DNA of 56,625 bases from an uncultured Roseovarius sp. (GTDB taxonomy: Bacteria > Pseudomonadota > Alphaproteobacteria > Rhodobacterales > Rhodobacteraceae): positions 1-56,625 of the forward strand of contig CAKSUL010000005.1 of assembly GCA_934501475.1 (NCBI GenBank), read 5' to 3'. The position numbers and the translations under genes are program-made. The notes under the pieces were generated by a model. That model was not told where the DNA came from. It saw nothing but the letters and a program-made list of their open reading frames with translations, and ran no database searches. Shown here in pieces: positions 26,948 to 36,739 of the stretch. Every line of letters starts with the position of its first letter. The stretch's first letter is position 1.

Positions 26948-27496
26948 TCAAATTGCGCGCAGCGTGATCAGCAGCGCGATGGCGCCCGCGTCGCATGTCA
27001 CCTGCAGCGCGGCGTCGTGGATCAGCGCGGTGTCGCCCTGCGCCAGCGTGACATCGCCCGCGCGCACAGGCCCGGCCACGCAATGCAGCGCCAGCGTCTG
27101 ACCCGGCGCGCCGGGAAACCGTGCGCGCTGCGGCCCGTGCAGCGCCGTCACATCGCCCCGGCACAGCGTGGGCGCGAACATCAGGTTCAGATCCCGCAAC
27201 GGCCCGTCGATCAACCGCGAGGTGATCGGCGTCGCCCCGTCAAAGGCGACCGGCACCGCATAGGCGGCATGGAGCACCCGGTCCGGCGCGATCAGGTCCA
27301 TGCCCGCGCCCTCGATCACCGTCAGCACCCGCGCGAGGCCGGCAAAGTCGGAAAACGCGCCGTCGCTGGCCACATCCGCCATGCTGAGCCGCCATTTCAA
27401 CTGCCCGCCCTCATGGCAATCGGCGATCTCACGGGTGATGCCGCCGCCGTTTTTCCACGGCTTTTCAACCAGTTCCGAATAGGTGATAATCTGCAT
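26948..27496 (-). CDS. hutD: HutD/Ves-family protein
   Basis: 182-aa cupin-fold protein of the HutD/Ves family (PWKNGGGITREIA near the N-terminus, KWRLSMADVASDGAFSDFAG, and a late LNLMFAPT). HutD occurs widely with hut genes, and in Pseudomonas it is proposed to cap the urocanate response; its biochemical role is not settled. It converges with hutF and is apparently transcribed alone from the gap shared with the ybaN-like gene. Start at 27496 chosen by family length. Confidence 0.85.
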   Translation of the reverse strand: MQIITYSELVEKPWKNGGGITREIADCHEGGQLKWRLSMADVASDGAFSDFAGLARVLTVIEGAGMDLIAPDRVLHAAYAVPVAFDGATPITSRLIDGPLRDLNLMFAPTLCRGDVTALHGPQRARFPGAPGQTLALHCVAGPVRAGDVTLAQGDTALIHDAALQVTCDAGAIALLITLRAI

Positions 27497-27598
27497 GGCA
27501 TCCTCACTGTGCAAATCTGCTGCGCTCTTGTATGCATAGGCCCGGCTTGACCTGTGGTAAATGGTCAAGGTCGTTTCAGTCACAGGAGATGGACAGCG

Positions 27599-28009
27599 AT
27601 GTGCCCTGACAGACCCCCGCCATTGCCCCGCCTGCCGGGGCGGGTGATGCGCATGTTCTGGCTTGCGATCGGGGTTGCGTCACTTGCGCTTGGGGCGGTG
27701 GGGGTGGTGTTGCCGTTGCTGCCGACGACGCCGCTGGTGCTGTTGGCGGCCTTTGCCTTTACGCGCGGATCGCCGCGCCTGCGGCAAATGCTGGTCGAGC
27801 ATCGCCTCTTTGGTCCGATCATCGAGGACTGGGAAGAGCGCGGCTGCATCGCGGCGCGCTACAAGGTGATTGCCTGCACCGCCATGGGCGTGGTCCTGCT
27901 GGCCAGCCTGATTGCCGGGCTGCCCGGTTACGTCATCGCGATTCAGGTGGTCTGCATGGGGGCCGCGGCCGTGTTCGTTCTGACCCGCCCGACCTGCCGG
28001 GACTGGTGA
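27599..28009 (+). CDS. YbaN-family (DUF454) inner-membrane protein
   Basis: 136-aa membrane protein of the DUF454/YbaN family: first helix about residues 18-35 with GVVLPLLPTTPLVLLAAFAF, then the conserved cytoplasmic stretch FGPIIEDWEERGCI, then two more helices. Function unknown in the family as far as I know. It has AGGAG just upstream of the ATG. It diverges from hutD and converges with moeA at a 10-bp gap. Confidence 0.85.
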   Translation: MCPDRPPPLPRLPGRVMRMFWLAIGVASLALGAVGVVLPLLPTTPLVLLAAFAFTRGSPRLRQMLVEHRLFGPIIEDWEERGCIAARYKVIACTAMGVVLLASLIAGLPGYVIAIQVVCMGAAAVFVLTRPTCRDW

Positions 28010-28019
28010 GACAGCCGGA

Positions 28020-29312
28020 TCAGGGCCGGTCCGCGAAAGGCTGCCAGCGCAACGCATCGCCGGGCTGAACATCCGCAACCGTCCCCGCCACATAGCCCAG
28101 CCCATCGGCCTGCGCCACAGGCACCAACGTGCCCGACACCCCCTGACCCAACCGGATCAGGACCGGCAGGCCCGCGTCGCTGTAATGGCTCAGGCGGACG
28201 GGAAACACCTCGTCGCGGCCCGGCTTGCGCTGCCATGAAAAACCCGCGCGGGCGGGCACGGCGGCGAATGCGCGCGCATCGCGCCCGGCAAGGCGGCGCA
28301 GTTGCGCGGCGACAAACAGGTGAAACCCGACCAGCACCGCCAGCGGATTGCCCGGCAGGCCGGTGACGACGCAAGACCCCAGCCGCGCGAACATCACCGG
28401 TTTCCCGGGTTTCAGCGTCACGCGCCAGCCCTCGACCGTACCGCCCGCGGCGACCAGCGCCGGGCGCAGGAAATCGTGCCCGCCCATCGACACCGCGCCC
28501 GAGGTCAGCACCAGATCAAACTGGCGCGCCGCCTCGGCCAGCCTTTGCGCCGATTGCGCCGCATCGTCGGGCAGGATGCCCAGATCGCTGACCTGTGCGC
28601 CCGCCGCGCGCGCCAATGCGCATAGCATCGGGCGGTTGGCATCATAGATCTGCCCGTCCTCGCGCTGCGTTTCGGTCACTTCGTCGCCGGTGGACAGAAC
28701 CCCGACGCGCGGCGCGCGGCGCAGGGGCACATGGCCCACCCCGTTGGCGGCCAGCAGGCCGACATGATGCGGCGCAAGGCGCGTGCCCGCGCGGATCAGG
28801 CAGGCCCCCGCCTTGATGTCGCTGCCCTTGGGTCGGATGTTGTCGCCGGGGTCGGGGGCGCTGTCAAAACGGATGCCATCGGGTGTTTCGCGGGTCTTTT
28901 CCACCATCACCACCGCGTCACTGCCCGCAGGCAGCGGCGCGCCGGTAAAGATGCGATCGACGCAGGCCGCGCGCAGCGCGCCGGGCATGGTGGCTCCGGC
29001 GGCCACCTGCGCGCCCAGCGGGAATGTCCACGGGCTGGAGCCGGTGAAATCGGCGCAGCGCACGGCAAACCCGTCCATCGCGGAATTGTCGAAAAACGGC
29101 ATCTCGGCGGGCGCAAGAACGTCCTGCGCCAGGCTCTGCCCGACGGCGTCGATGATCGGCGCGTCATGCATGTCCGCAATCGGCGCCACAAGCGAAACGG
29201 CCAGATCGACGCCCTGCTGCACCGACAGCATCTGTTCCAGATCGGCGGTATCGTCGCAATCGCAGCCCGACTGTCGGGGGGCCGTGTGTCCGGGCGTCTT
29301 TCGCATTGGCAT
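28020..29312 (-). CDS. moeA: Molybdopterin molybdenumtransferase
   Basis: 430-aa MoeA, which inserts molybdate into molybdopterin. Landmarks are PFFDNSAMDGFAVR (residues about 73-86), RIFTGAPLPAGSDAVVMVE, GVLSTGDEV in the MoaB/Mog-like domain, and VTGLPGNPLAVLV. The N-terminus has an extra Cys/Asp-rich stretch (SGCDCDDTADLEQML). Two possible starts, 29312 and 29306. It is a single gene here, with no other cofactor genes next to it; any Mo enzyme it serves lies outside the window. Confidence 0.94.
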   Translation of the reverse strand: MPMRKTPGHTAPRQSGCDCDDTADLEQMLSVQQGVDLAVSLVAPIADMHDAPIIDAVGQSLAQDVLAPAEMPFFDNSAMDGFAVRCADFTGSSPWTFPLGAQVAAGATMPGALRAACVDRIFTGAPLPAGSDAVVMVEKTRETPDGIRFDSAPDPGDNIRPKGSDIKAGACLIRAGTRLAPHHVGLLAANGVGHVPLRRAPRVGVLSTGDEVTETQREDGQIYDANRPMLCALARAAGAQVSDLGILPDDAAQSAQRLAEAARQFDLVLTSGAVSMGGHDFLRPALVAAGGTVEGWRVTLKPGKPVMFARLGSCVVTGLPGNPLAVLVGFHLFVAAQLRRLAGRDARAFAAVPARAGFSWQRKPGRDEVFPVRLSHYSDAGLPVLIRLGQGVSGTLVPVAQADGLGYVAGTVADVQPGDALRWQPFADRP

Positions 29313-29482
29313 TTTTCAGGCCCTCGCCCGTTCGGGATGTCGCAGGGCGGCCGATGACACCGACCGCCCTGTCAGGGTTTTACATCGCGTCCGAGCCAAT
29401 TTCCATCAGGAAATCCATGACAAGCGCCGCTTCGCCCTCAATCCAGACCGGCGCGGGGGACCATCGGCGGGATGATACCCTT

Positions 29483-29843
29483 TCACTGGTTCCGGGTGAA
29501 ATGCGACACTTTGCGCGGGCCATGACGGACGGTGCCACGCTTGCAAAAGATCTTGTCGCTGCGGGACGCATCGGCCGGCCGGGTGCCGGTGATGTCGAAC
29601 ACGCGCTCCAGTCCCGGCAGATCCGCGTCAATCGCGGGATTTTGGCCGAGTTGCTTTCCCGCTTCCCCGAGTTGGACGCCTGATGAGCGCGTTCAGCCTG
29701 TCCAGGTCGCCATCCAGGTTGGCCTCGTGTTCCAGAAGGACGTCTTTGATGCTGATTTCTTGCATACCCGAAGCAACGCACGATTCCTTGCCGTTTGTCC
29801 CGAAGCAACCTCTGCCGGGGGAATACACCTTCACACGTTTCAT
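29483..29843 (-). pseudogene. Probable decayed small gene, unknown product
   Basis: The 670 bp between moeA and the TetR gene hold no intact gene, but protein-like sequence runs through two minus-strand frames. The first frame starts at the ATG at 29843 and gives SIKDVLLEHEANLDGD and LDRLNALI. Near 29675 the plausible reading changes frame and continues as LGEAGKQLGQNPAIDADLPG, RVFDITGTRPADASRSDKI, to a stop at 29483-29485. A third frame ends with ALVMDFLMEIGSDAM at 29380, 10 bp before a hairpin (29344-29370). This fits a frameshifted remnant of one or two small proteins, or a sequencing error. No family recognised. Confidence 0.35.
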
Positions 29844-29985
29844 GTTTATAATCAAAGCGCTGCGAATGGATGAGCCGCGGCTGCGTTACGATCAACTTCG
29901 CCTGTCGTCCCTTCAACGCGCCGCGCTGGTTCGGGGCGGTCAGCCTCGCGCCGGGGGGCCGTGGCATCGGCCGCTTCATGGCAGT

Positions 29986-30633
29986 TCAGCGGCGCAGGTG
30001 GCGCGCATGTTGGGGCAGCAGTTCCGCCACCAGATCAAGGGTCGAGGCGACGGCGTGTTCGGGCGTCAGCGTGCCGGGGAACAGGTGCAGCTTTTGCCAG
30101 AACCCGTCGGTCAGCGTGTCGATCCAGTCGCCGATGCGGTCGGGGTTGCTGTCGGGCTGATCGGCAAAGAGGGTGCGGCACAATTGGCGGATCGCCTCGC
30201 TGCGGTTGCGATCAAATTCACCTGATATTTCAGCATATTGCGGGGTGAAGCTCTGCTCGCCCCAGAAGGCGAACCACAGCGCCAGCTGATCGGGATTGCA
30301 GATCTCGGGCGCGAAATCGGCCTCGATGATCGCCACCAGCTGCGCCAGAGGATCGGGATCGGCCTTGGCCAGGTAGCCGGTCCAATGCGCCTCATAGCGG
30401 CGGTATTGTTCGCGCATGGTTTCGATCAGAAGGCCGCCCTTGGACTTGAAATAGAACACCGCGACGCCCTGCGACAGGCCGGCCTCATTGGCGACGGTGG
30501 CCAGCGTGGTCCTGGACAGCCCGTTCTGGATGATCGAGCGCATCGTCGCATCAATGATCTGCGTGCGCCGTTTGTCGGCGTTTTCCTTGCGCTCCTTGCG
30601 CGGGCGGTTCGCGGGCGATCGGGGGTCTGACAT
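29986..30633 (-). CDS. TetR-family regulator, BetI-like (TetR1)
   Basis: 215-aa TetR regulator: helix-turn-helix in the first 65 residues (TTLATVANEAGLSQGVAVFY) and a BetI-type ligand domain (IIEADFAPEICNPDQLALWF). BetI controls choline and glycine betaine genes, so this relative fits a methylated-amine signal. It diverges from the aminotransferase gene, and the shared gap holds an 18-bp palindrome that recurs in front of the Rieske operon 9 kb away, making TetR1 the best candidate for that site. Start at 30633 preferred over an upstream in-frame Met. Confidence 0.88.
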   Translation of the reverse strand: MSDPRSPANRPRKERKENADKRRTQIIDATMRSIIQNGLSRTTLATVANEAGLSQGVAVFYFKSKGGLLIETMREQYRRYEAHWTGYLAKADPDPLAQLVAIIEADFAPEICNPDQLALWFAFWGEQSFTPQYAEISGEFDRNRSEAIRQLCRTLFADQPDSNPDRIGDWIDTLTDGFWQKLHLFPGTLTPEHAVASTLDLVAELLPQHARHLRR

Positions 30634-30713
30634 GCGGGGACTCGTGTGATGCGATGCCCCTTGTCCCACAAAGCGCCAGGGGTGTCAGCCCCTATGTTTT
30701 GCGACCAAGAATT

Positions 30714-30731
30714 TGTTTGACCGCTCAAATA
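30714..30731. promoter_or_regulatory. 18-bp palindromic operator, copy 1 (TetR1/aminotransferase promoter)
   Basis: TGTTTGACCGCTCAAATA is a near-palindrome between divergent tetR1 and the aminotransferase gene. It matches 15 of 18 bases with the perfect palindrome at 39706-39723 ahead of the Rieske2 operon. A shared regulator, most simply TetR1, is inferred. Confidence 0.75.
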
Positions 30732-30822
30732 ACTTTACGATCCGCCCGTTCCGCGTTAGGATCGCCCAAAGATCAATGCCGCAACACGCCCCTGCGCGCC
30801 GCCTCAGAACAAGGATTCCGAC

Positions 30823-32208
30823 ATGACCAAAGCCAGCCTGCCACTTGATGCGCTTACCAATGAGCCCTCGACCGAGACATTGGCCGAATGGGACCGCATG
30901 CATCAGATCCACCCCTGGGCGGCGATGGATGACTGGCGCGGATATGACAACATGATGGTCGATACCGCCGATGGCATCTATATGTGGGATGCCAACGGCA
31001 AACGCTATATCGACGGCCCCGGTGGCATGTGGTGCACCCAGATCGGCTATGGCCGCAAGGACATGGCCGATGCGATCGCCGCGCAGGTGCTGAAACTGCC
31101 CTATACCTCGCCCTTCACCAACGTGACCGAGCCATCGGCGTTGCTGGCGCGTCGGCTGGCGGATATGGCGCCGGGGGATCTGAACAACGTGATGTTCACC
31201 ACCGGCGGATCGACGGCGGTGGATACCGCGCTGCGCACCATGCAATACATGAACAACCGCCGCGGCCTGCCCGAAAAGAAGATGATCATCGCGCGCGAAA
31301 AGGGCTATCACGGCTCGACCTACCTGGCCCATTCGGTCACCGGCAAGGAGCGCGATCAGAGCCATTTCGATTTCGAGACCCGGCTGGTGCATTTCCTGCC
31401 CGACGTGAACCCCTATCGCCGCCCCGACGGCATGAGCATCGAGGACTGGTGCGATGCCAAGGTCGGCGATCTGGAAGCCGCGATCGCCGAGTTGGGCGCG
31501 GACAAGATCGGCGCCTTCATCGCCGAGCCGATCCTCAGTTCGGGCGGCGTGATCGTGCCGCCGCCTGGCTATCACAAGCGCACGCTGGATCTGTGCCGGG
31601 CCAATGACATCCTCTATATCTCGGATGAGGTCGTGACCGGGTTTGGCCGTCTGGGCCATTGGTTTGCCTCGGAGGATGTGTTCGGCATCGTGCCGGACAT
31701 GATCACCTCGGCCAAGGGGCTGACCTCGGGATATCTGCCCTTGGGGGCCTGCATCATCTCGGACCGGGTGATGGAGCAGCTCAGCAATCTGGGCGAGGCG
31801 TCCAGCTTCACCAACGGCTATACCTACAGCGCCCATCCGGTCAGCTGTGTCGCCGCGCTGAAAAACATCGAGATTTTCGAGAATGAGGGCATTCTTGAGC
31901 ATGTCCGCGAGGTCAGCCCGCATTTTCAGGCGCGTTTGCGCGATCTCAAGAAATTTGCCATCGTCGGCGATGCGCGCGGCATGGGCCTGCTGGGCTGTAT
32001 CGAGGGCAAGGGCAAGACGCTGGAGGAAGAGCGCACCATCGGCGCGCGTCTGGACAGCGCCTGCGAGGAAATGGGCCTGCTTGTGCGCCCGCTGATCAAC
32101 ATGGCGGTGTTTTCGCCGCCGCTGATCATCACCCGCGCCCAGATCGACGAGATGTTCGATATTCTGGAACGCGCGCTGCAAAAAGTGACCGACGACATGG
32201 CGGCCTGA
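30823..32208 (+). CDS. Class III (omega-amino acid/diamine-type) aminotransferase
   Basis: 461-aa fold-type I PLP enzyme of class III. The PLP lysine is K298 ([17 protein letters not shown]), with the cofactor-contacting Asp268 in [14 protein letters not shown] and [10 protein letters not shown] near residue 161. Relatives act on beta-alanine, putrescine, taurine or aromatic amines with pyruvate or 2-oxoglutarate as acceptor; the donor cannot be told from sequence. It is the first gene after the operator at 30714 and is followed by a PotD-type binding protein, so it likely removes a primary amine left after uptake or demethylation of the cluster's substrate. Confidence 0.88.
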   Translation: MTKASLPLDALTNEPSTETLAEWDRMHQIHPWAAMDDWRGYDNMMVDTADGIYMWDANGKRYIDGPGGMWCTQIGYGRKDMADAIAAQVLKLPYTSPFTNVTEPSALLARRLADMAPGDLNNVMFTTGGSTAVDTALRTMQYMNNRRGLPEKKMIIAREKGYHGSTYLAHSVTGKERDQSHFDFETRLVHFLPDVNPYRRPDGMSIEDWCDAKVGDLEAAIAELGADKIGAFIAEPILSSGGVIVPPPGYHKRTLDLCRANDILYISDEVVTGFGRLGHWFASEDVFGIVPDMITSAKGLTSGYLPLGACIISDRVMEQLSNLGEASSFTNGYTYSAHPVSCVAALKNIEIFENEGILEHVREVSPHFQARLRDLKKFAIVGDARGMGLLGCIEGKGKTLEEERTIGARLDSACEEMGLLVRPLINMAVFSPPLIITRAQIDEMFDILERALQKVTDDMAA

Positions 32209-32339
32209 GCCGGGGCCGGCACCGTGCGAATTGCGGGCTTGCGTGGTTGCGCAATGCTGGCAGTATCATCCGCGTCGGCCCTGAAAATCGGGGGGCAGGC
32301 GGGAAATTTGAAAGAACCGTAAAACAGGGAGAGAAAGAG

Positions 32340-33404
32340 ATGAAGGATTTTGGCAAGGCGGCGCTTGCGCTGAGCGCGATGATTGCAATGGCCGGAAGTG
32401 GCGTCCATGCCGCCGACGGGGAACTGACCGTGTTCGACTGGGGCGGATACGAAGACCCCGGTTTCTTCCCTGCCTATATCGAGAAATACGGCGATTCGCC
32501 CTCATTCGTGTTTTTCGGCGATGAGGAAGAGGCGTTTCAAAAGCTGCGCTCGGGCTTTCGCGCCGATGTGGCGCATCCCTGTTCGCAATCGGTGCCCAAA
32601 TGGATCGAATCCGGTCTGGCCGCGCCGCTGGACATCACACGCATCCCGCGTTGGGAGGACGTGAACCCCTCCATGCGCGAGATCCAGGCGTTCTGGAAGG
32701 ACGGCAGCCCCTATTTCGTGCCGATGGACTGGGGCAACACCGCGCTCACCTACAACACCGAACTTCTGAGCGACGCGGATGTCGCCTCGCTTCAGGCCTT
32801 TGCCGATCCCAGGCATGAGGGGCGGATTTCCATCGGCGACAACGTCGATGACGCCTATGCGCTGGCCTTTCTGGCCATCGGCGTCAAGGACTGGACCACC
32901 GCCACGGATGAGCAGTTCAAGGCCGCCTCGGATTTCCTGCGCAAGGTGCATCCCAATGTGCGCGCCTACTGGTCGGATGGTGCGTCACTGGCGCAGCTGA
33001 TGCAGAGCGGCGAGGTCTATCTGGCCTGGGCCTGGAACGAGACCTATTCGACCATGAGCGCCGAGGGCCACCCGATCGCCATGAAGCGCGACACCGAGGA
33101 AGGGTCGTCCAGCTGGGTCTGCGGCTATGCGAAAATGGCCAATGGCGCCGGGTCCGAGGACAAGGTCTATGACTTCATCAACGCCTGGCTGGAACCGCGC
33201 GTGGCCGATTATCTGGTCAGCGAATGGGGTTACGGCCATTCCAACAGCGCCGCCATGGACGCGATGAGCCAGGAAGACCTCAAGGCGGTCGGACTGGAAA
33301 GCTCGGAATTGCTGGTCGCGAACACGCTGTGGCAGGGCCCTGTCCCGGCAGAGCTGCGCGAAAAGATGATCGCCGAATTCGAGATGATCAAGGCCGGTTT
33401 CTAG
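32340..33404 (+). CDS. PotD-type periplasmic substrate-binding protein
   Basis: 354-aa binding protein of the spermidine/putrescine family with a Sec signal peptide (MKDFGKAALALSAMIAMAGSGVHA, cleavage near residue 25). The mature start ELTVFDWGGYEDPGF and YFVPMDWGNTALTYNTE are typical of PotD relatives, which also include importers of other cationic amines and betaines. AGGGAGAG precedes the ATG at 32340. It stands 131 bp after the aminotransferase on the same strand; the matching permease and ATPase genes are in the convergent operon. Ligand unknown. Confidence 0.88.
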   Translation: MKDFGKAALALSAMIAMAGSGVHAADGELTVFDWGGYEDPGFFPAYIEKYGDSPSFVFFGDEEEAFQKLRSGFRADVAHPCSQSVPKWIESGLAAPLDITRIPRWEDVNPSMREIQAFWKDGSPYFVPMDWGNTALTYNTELLSDADVASLQAFADPRHEGRISIGDNVDDAYALAFLAIGVKDWTTATDEQFKAASDFLRKVHPNVRAYWSDGASLAQLMQSGEVYLAWAWNETYSTMSAEGHPIAMKRDTEEGSSSWVCGYAKMANGAGSEDKVYDFINAWLEPRVADYLVSEWGYGHSNSAAMDAMSQEDLKAVGLESSELLVANTLWQGPVPAELREKMIAEFEMIKAGF

Positions 33405-33424
33405 AGCATGCCGCGTTGAATTGA

Positions 33425-33485
33425 ATCCACCAGTCGCCGTGGCCGCATTTGCCCTGCAAACGTTGCGGCGCGGCGGCTGGTGGAT
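33425..33485. terminator. Large inverted repeat between convergent potD and methyltransferase genes
   Basis: Arms 33425-33439 and 33471-33485 pair over 15 bp with one mismatch (ATCCACCAGTCGCCG with CGGCGGCTGGTGGAT), and an inner CCGCA/TGCGG can extend the stem around TTTGCCCTGCAAACG. No T-run follows. The position between converging transcripts suggests a bidirectional terminator or mRNA-stabilising hairpin. Confidence 0.5.
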
Positions 33486-33594
33486 GCCTGAATCCTGTTG
33501 AACGCAACATGTTACAGGCCGGTCTGGCACAATCCGGATCAGCCCCCGGTGCCCACAAATCCGGTGCCCAAACCCTCGACGCGATATGCGCCGC

Positions 33595-34383
33595 TCAGTC
33601 GGCCAAGGGGCGGCGGGCGCGCACATGATGCGGGCAATGTTCACCGGTTTGCAGAACCGTGATCATCGCGCGCCAGGTTTCGATCTGCCCATCGACAAAC
33701 GCCTGACCATGGGCCTGCACCAGATCGCGGTAACCGTCCCCCGCCAGCCAGTCCAGTTCCCGGCGCGCGGTATCCAGATACCACGCATTGCGGTTGCGCA
33801 GGTCAATCCGTGTAAACCCGGCATCCGCAAGGGCCGCGCGATAGCGCGCGGGCGAGGCCATGGCGAAATCCAGCGCCTCCTGACGGATATAGGCCTGCAT
33901 CGCGTCGCTGGGCGTGTCGTCATGGCTGATCAGCCAGTCGGACGCCGCGAACCATCCGCCGGGGGCGAGCACGCGAAACACCTCGCGCGCCAGAAATTCC
34001 TTGTCGGGGATGTGGATGATGGAATCCTTGGAAAACACCACATCGAAACTGCCCTCGGGAAAATCGAACGGGCCGGGGGTGACCTTGCGGATGGTGATCC
34101 GGTCACCGACGCCGGCCGCCTGCACCCGCGCGCGCGCCGCTTCGCAGACCGGCGTTTCCACGTCGATGCCGGTGACATGGCCCGCGCCGTGATCCTGCAC
34201 CAGCGACAGCGTGATCGCCCCCGATCCACAGCCGATGTCCAGCACCCGCTTGCCGCGCAGATCCAGCCCTTCGATCACGCGCGCCACCTCGTCGGGGCCG
34301 CCGGGCGACAGGTATCCCTCGCCCCAGAGCGCGCCCAGAAAGGCGATATGGGTGTCGTCATAAAGGATGTCGTCGCTGCTCAT
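33595..34383 (-). CDS. Class I SAM-dependent methyltransferase
   Basis: 262-aa Rossmann methyltransferase. Motif I is [15 protein letters not shown] (residues about 47-61), followed by the acidic residue of [23 protein letters not shown] and [10 protein letters not shown]. The sequence resembles small-molecule N-methyltransferases of the phosphoethanolamine/glycine type, but the substrate is not determined. The start overlaps the Rieske1 stop by 4 bases, so it is the last gene of the Rieske2-potBCA-Rieske1 operon. A methyltransferase inside a demethylation cluster is unusual; it could re-methylate an intermediate or make a related osmolyte. Confidence 0.85.
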   Translation of the reverse strand: MSSDDILYDDTHIAFLGALWGEGYLSPGGPDEVARVIEGLDLRGKRVLDIGCGSGAITLSLVQDHGAGHVTGIDVETPVCEAARARVQAAGVGDRITIRKVTPGPFDFPEGSFDVVFSKDSIIHIPDKEFLAREVFRVLAPGGWFAASDWLISHDDTPSDAMQAYIRQEALDFAMASPARYRAALADAGFTRIDLRNRNAWYLDTARRELDWLAGDGYRDLVQAHGQAFVDGQIETWRAMITVLQTGEHCPHHVRARRPLAD

Positions 34384-35600
34384 CGCGCTGCCCGCCTTTG
34401 TGCCAATGCCGCAAGATAGGCGGCAACAAAGCGTTCCGTATAGGATTCCATCGCGACAAACGGCCCCGGCTCATAATAGCGCGAGCGCACGCCGGCCTGA
34501 TTCATCTCGATGATATGCTTGTCGGCGATGGTCGTCACATCCCAGAGCCATGTCAGGCGGGCCAGATCGTAATCGCGCCCCTCGAGCGCGTCCTCATGCA
34601 CCAGCCAGATGATTTCCTGAACGGAATTGTCGCCATCCACGGGAATGAACCGATAGATCACCGCGTGATCGCAATAGACCAGCATCGGGTTCAGGATGCC
34701 CACATAGACATCCGACGCGCCGCCATCATAGCCGCTGATCCCGCCCAGCAGCGGGGCAAGGGGCGCGCCGTCCTCGCTGCCGGTGACGTAGCCTTCAAAC
34801 AGCGCATAGCGGTTGTAGGAATAATCGGGCGCGTCATCGGGGCGGTTGACGCCGATGCGGTCGATATGGGCGCAGGACAGGCCGCAGGCCCGCGCGCGCG
34901 CTTCCATCTCGGCGTTGAGCGGGGCAACGCGGTCAGGGGGCATGTGGATCACATGCGAGCGCGAGAATTCGGGATGGGCCGAACTGCAATGGTAACATTC
35001 GTTATAGTTTTCAACCAGCAGCTTCCAGTTGGCAGCCACCGGATAGCGGGCGCGGTGCGCCACCTTCGTGCGCTCCAGCGCGAAGGGGGCAAGGACCGGG
35101 GCCAGATCCGCGTGCAGGCGATCAAAACTGGTGGGCTCCGGCGCCAGCGAGACATAGATCAGCCCGTGAAACACCTTGAACGCGACCGGTTTCAGCCCCA
35201 GCTTGCCGCGGTCATGGCCCGCGTCCAGCATCCGCGCGTTGAACAGGCTGCCATCCAGGTTGAACGTCCAGGCGTGATAGGGGCAGGTGAAGCGCCGGGT
35301 GTTGCCGCGCGCCTCAAGACACACGCGCGAGCCGCGGTGACGGCAGACATTGGCCAGCGCGTGAATGTTCCCATCCTGATCGCGGGTGATGATGATGCTT
35401 TCCGACAGCATCTCGAACAGGATGAAATCGCCGGGCGCGGGGATTTCGCTGACATGCGCCGCCAGATGCCAGTCGCGGTAGAATACGGTCTCCAGATCGG
35501 CCTCAAAGATCGCCGGATCGGTATAGAACGCCTGTTCCAGCGCGTGACCGGGGCGGTGGCGCGCCAGCAGCGCATCAATTCCTGTCGGTTCCTGAACCAT
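34380..35600 (-). CDS. Rieske non-heme iron oxygenase alpha subunit 1 (GbcA-like)
   Basis: 406-aa ring-hydroxylating-type oxygenase. The Rieske [2Fe-2S] ligands are C86/H88 and C106/H109 ([17 protein letters not shown]). The mononuclear iron site is in [17 protein letters not shown] with H204 and H209. The [14 protein letters not shown] context is that of GbcA, the glycine betaine demethylase, and of stachydrine/carnitine-type amine oxygenases, so oxidative N-demethylation is likely. No ferredoxin reductase partner gene (GbcB type) is in the window. Lies 27 bp after potA. Confidence 0.9.
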   Translation of the reverse strand: MVQEPTGIDALLARHRPGHALEQAFYTDPAIFEADLETVFYRDWHLAAHVSEIPAPGDFILFEMLSESIIITRDQDGNIHALANVCRHRGSRVCLEARGNTRRFTCPYHAWTFNLDGSLFNARMLDAGHDRGKLGLKPVAFKVFHGLIYVSLAPEPTSFDRLHADLAPVLAPFALERTKVAHRARYPVAANWKLLVENYNECYHCSSAHPEFSRSHVIHMPPDRVAPLNAEMEARARACGLSCAHIDRIGVNRPDDAPDYSYNRYALFEGYVTGSEDGAPLAPLLGGISGYDGGASDVYVGILNPMLVYCDHAVIYRFIPVDGDNSVQEIIWLVHEDALEGRDYDLARLTWLWDVTTIADKHIIEMNQAGVRSRYYEPGPFVAMESYTERFVAAYLAALAQRRAAR

Positions 35601-35627
35601 CTGTCTGCCCTCCGGGTAATGCGTGAT

Positions 35628-36737
35628 CTATTCGAACAACACCACCGATTCCGTGCCCCAGCCGACCCGGACCTGGCTGCCCGGCTGCGCGATCGAGCGC
35701 CCGGCGGTGTTGCGCATCGACACCATCACCGGCGTCGGCGCGCCCGGCAGTTGCACGTTGTAATAGGTCATGTCGCCGTAATATTCGGCGGTGACGACTT
35801 CGCCGGTCAGTTCACGTTCGGCGGTGTCGTCGGCGTCAAACAGCAGGGTCAGCATCTCGGGGCGCACGCCGACCTTGCTGATATCCTGCGCGCTCAGCGC
35901 GCCGGGCAGGGCATCATGCGTCAGCGTGACCGTCCCGAGCGCGGCAATATCCAGCGTGATGTCAGTGTCGGTCGTGGCCGAGACCGAGGCCGGCAGAAAA
36001 TTCATCACCCCGATGAAAGAGGCGACGCGTTCGGTCGCGGGGCGGCGATACAGTTCTTCGGGCGTGGCCAGTTGCGCAATCTCGCCCTCGAACATCACCG
36101 CGATGCGGTCGGACATGATCAGCGCCTCTTCCTGATCATGGGTCACCAGGATGAAGGTGATCCCGATCGAGCGTTGCAGCGCGCGCAACTCGACCTGCAT
36201 CTGATCGCGCAGTTTCTTGTCCAGCGCCGACAGGGGCTCATCCAGCAGCACCACCTTGGGGCGCATCACCAGCGCGCGGGCCAGTGCCACGCGCTGACGC
36301 TGTCCGCCGGACAATTCATGCGCGGCACGCCTGCCAAAGCCGTTGAGATCCACCATCGCAAGCGCCTTTTCGACCTCGGCGGCGATCTCGGACCGGGACA
36401 TCCTCTTTTTCTTCAGACCGTAACCGACATTCTCGGCGACGCTGAGATGGGGAAAGATCGCGTAGCTTTGAAAGACCATGTTGGTGGGGCGCTGATTGGC
36501 GGGCACGCCCTCCATGGATTTGCCGGCGATGGTGATGCGCCCGGATGTAGGGGGCTCGAACCCCGCGATCATGCGCAAGAGCGTGGTCTTGCCACAGCCC
36601 GACGGCCCCAGAAGCGAAAAGAACTCGCCCTCGCGGATGGTGGCGTTGATGCCCTTGAGGGCCTCGAAATCGCCAAAGCTCTTGTGCAGGTCGCTCAGCG
36701 TGATGATGGGCGCGGGGGATTGGGCGGTGTCGGTCAT
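35628..36737 (-). CDS. PotA-type ABC transporter ATP-binding protein
   Basis: 369-aa ATPase of the polyamine/opine/cation family. Walker A is at residues 44-51 (GPSGCGKTT), the signature is ELSGGQRQRVALARAL, Walker B VVLLDEPLSALD, and a C-terminal TOBE domain follows (VGVRPEMLTLLF). It powers the PotB/PotC permeases encoded immediately upstream; 2 bp separate it from potC. The start at 36737 was chosen because the ATPase domain begins shortly after. Substrate follows that of the PotD-type protein and is unknown. Confidence 0.92.
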   Translation of the reverse strand: MTDTAQSPAPIITLSDLHKSFGDFEALKGINATIREGEFFSLLGPSGCGKTTLLRMIAGFEPPTSGRITIAGKSMEGVPANQRPTNMVFQSYAIFPHLSVAENVGYGLKKKRMSRSEIAAEVEKALAMVDLNGFGRRAAHELSGGQRQRVALARALVMRPKVVLLDEPLSALDKKLRDQMQVELRALQRSIGITFILVTHDQEEALIMSDRIAVMFEGEIAQLATPEELYRRPATERVASFIGVMNFLPASVSATTDTDITLDIAALGTVTLTHDALPGALSAQDISKVGVRPEMLTLLFDADDTAERELTGEVVTAEYYGDMTYYNVQLPGAPTPVMVSMRNTAGRSIAQPGSQVRVGWGTESVVLFE

Positions 36738-36739
36738 GC

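Noticed and set aside
29306..29683. 125-codon plus-strand frame after moeA
   Set aside because: It has fair third-position GC but no recognisable domain or ribosome site, and the opposite strand shows more protein-like text in shifted frames. Not called as a gene.
30823..32208. Calling the aminotransferase taurine:pyruvate aminotransferase (tpa)
   Set aside because: Class III enzymes are hard to tell apart, it is 15 kb from the tau genes, and it shares an operator with the amine island instead.
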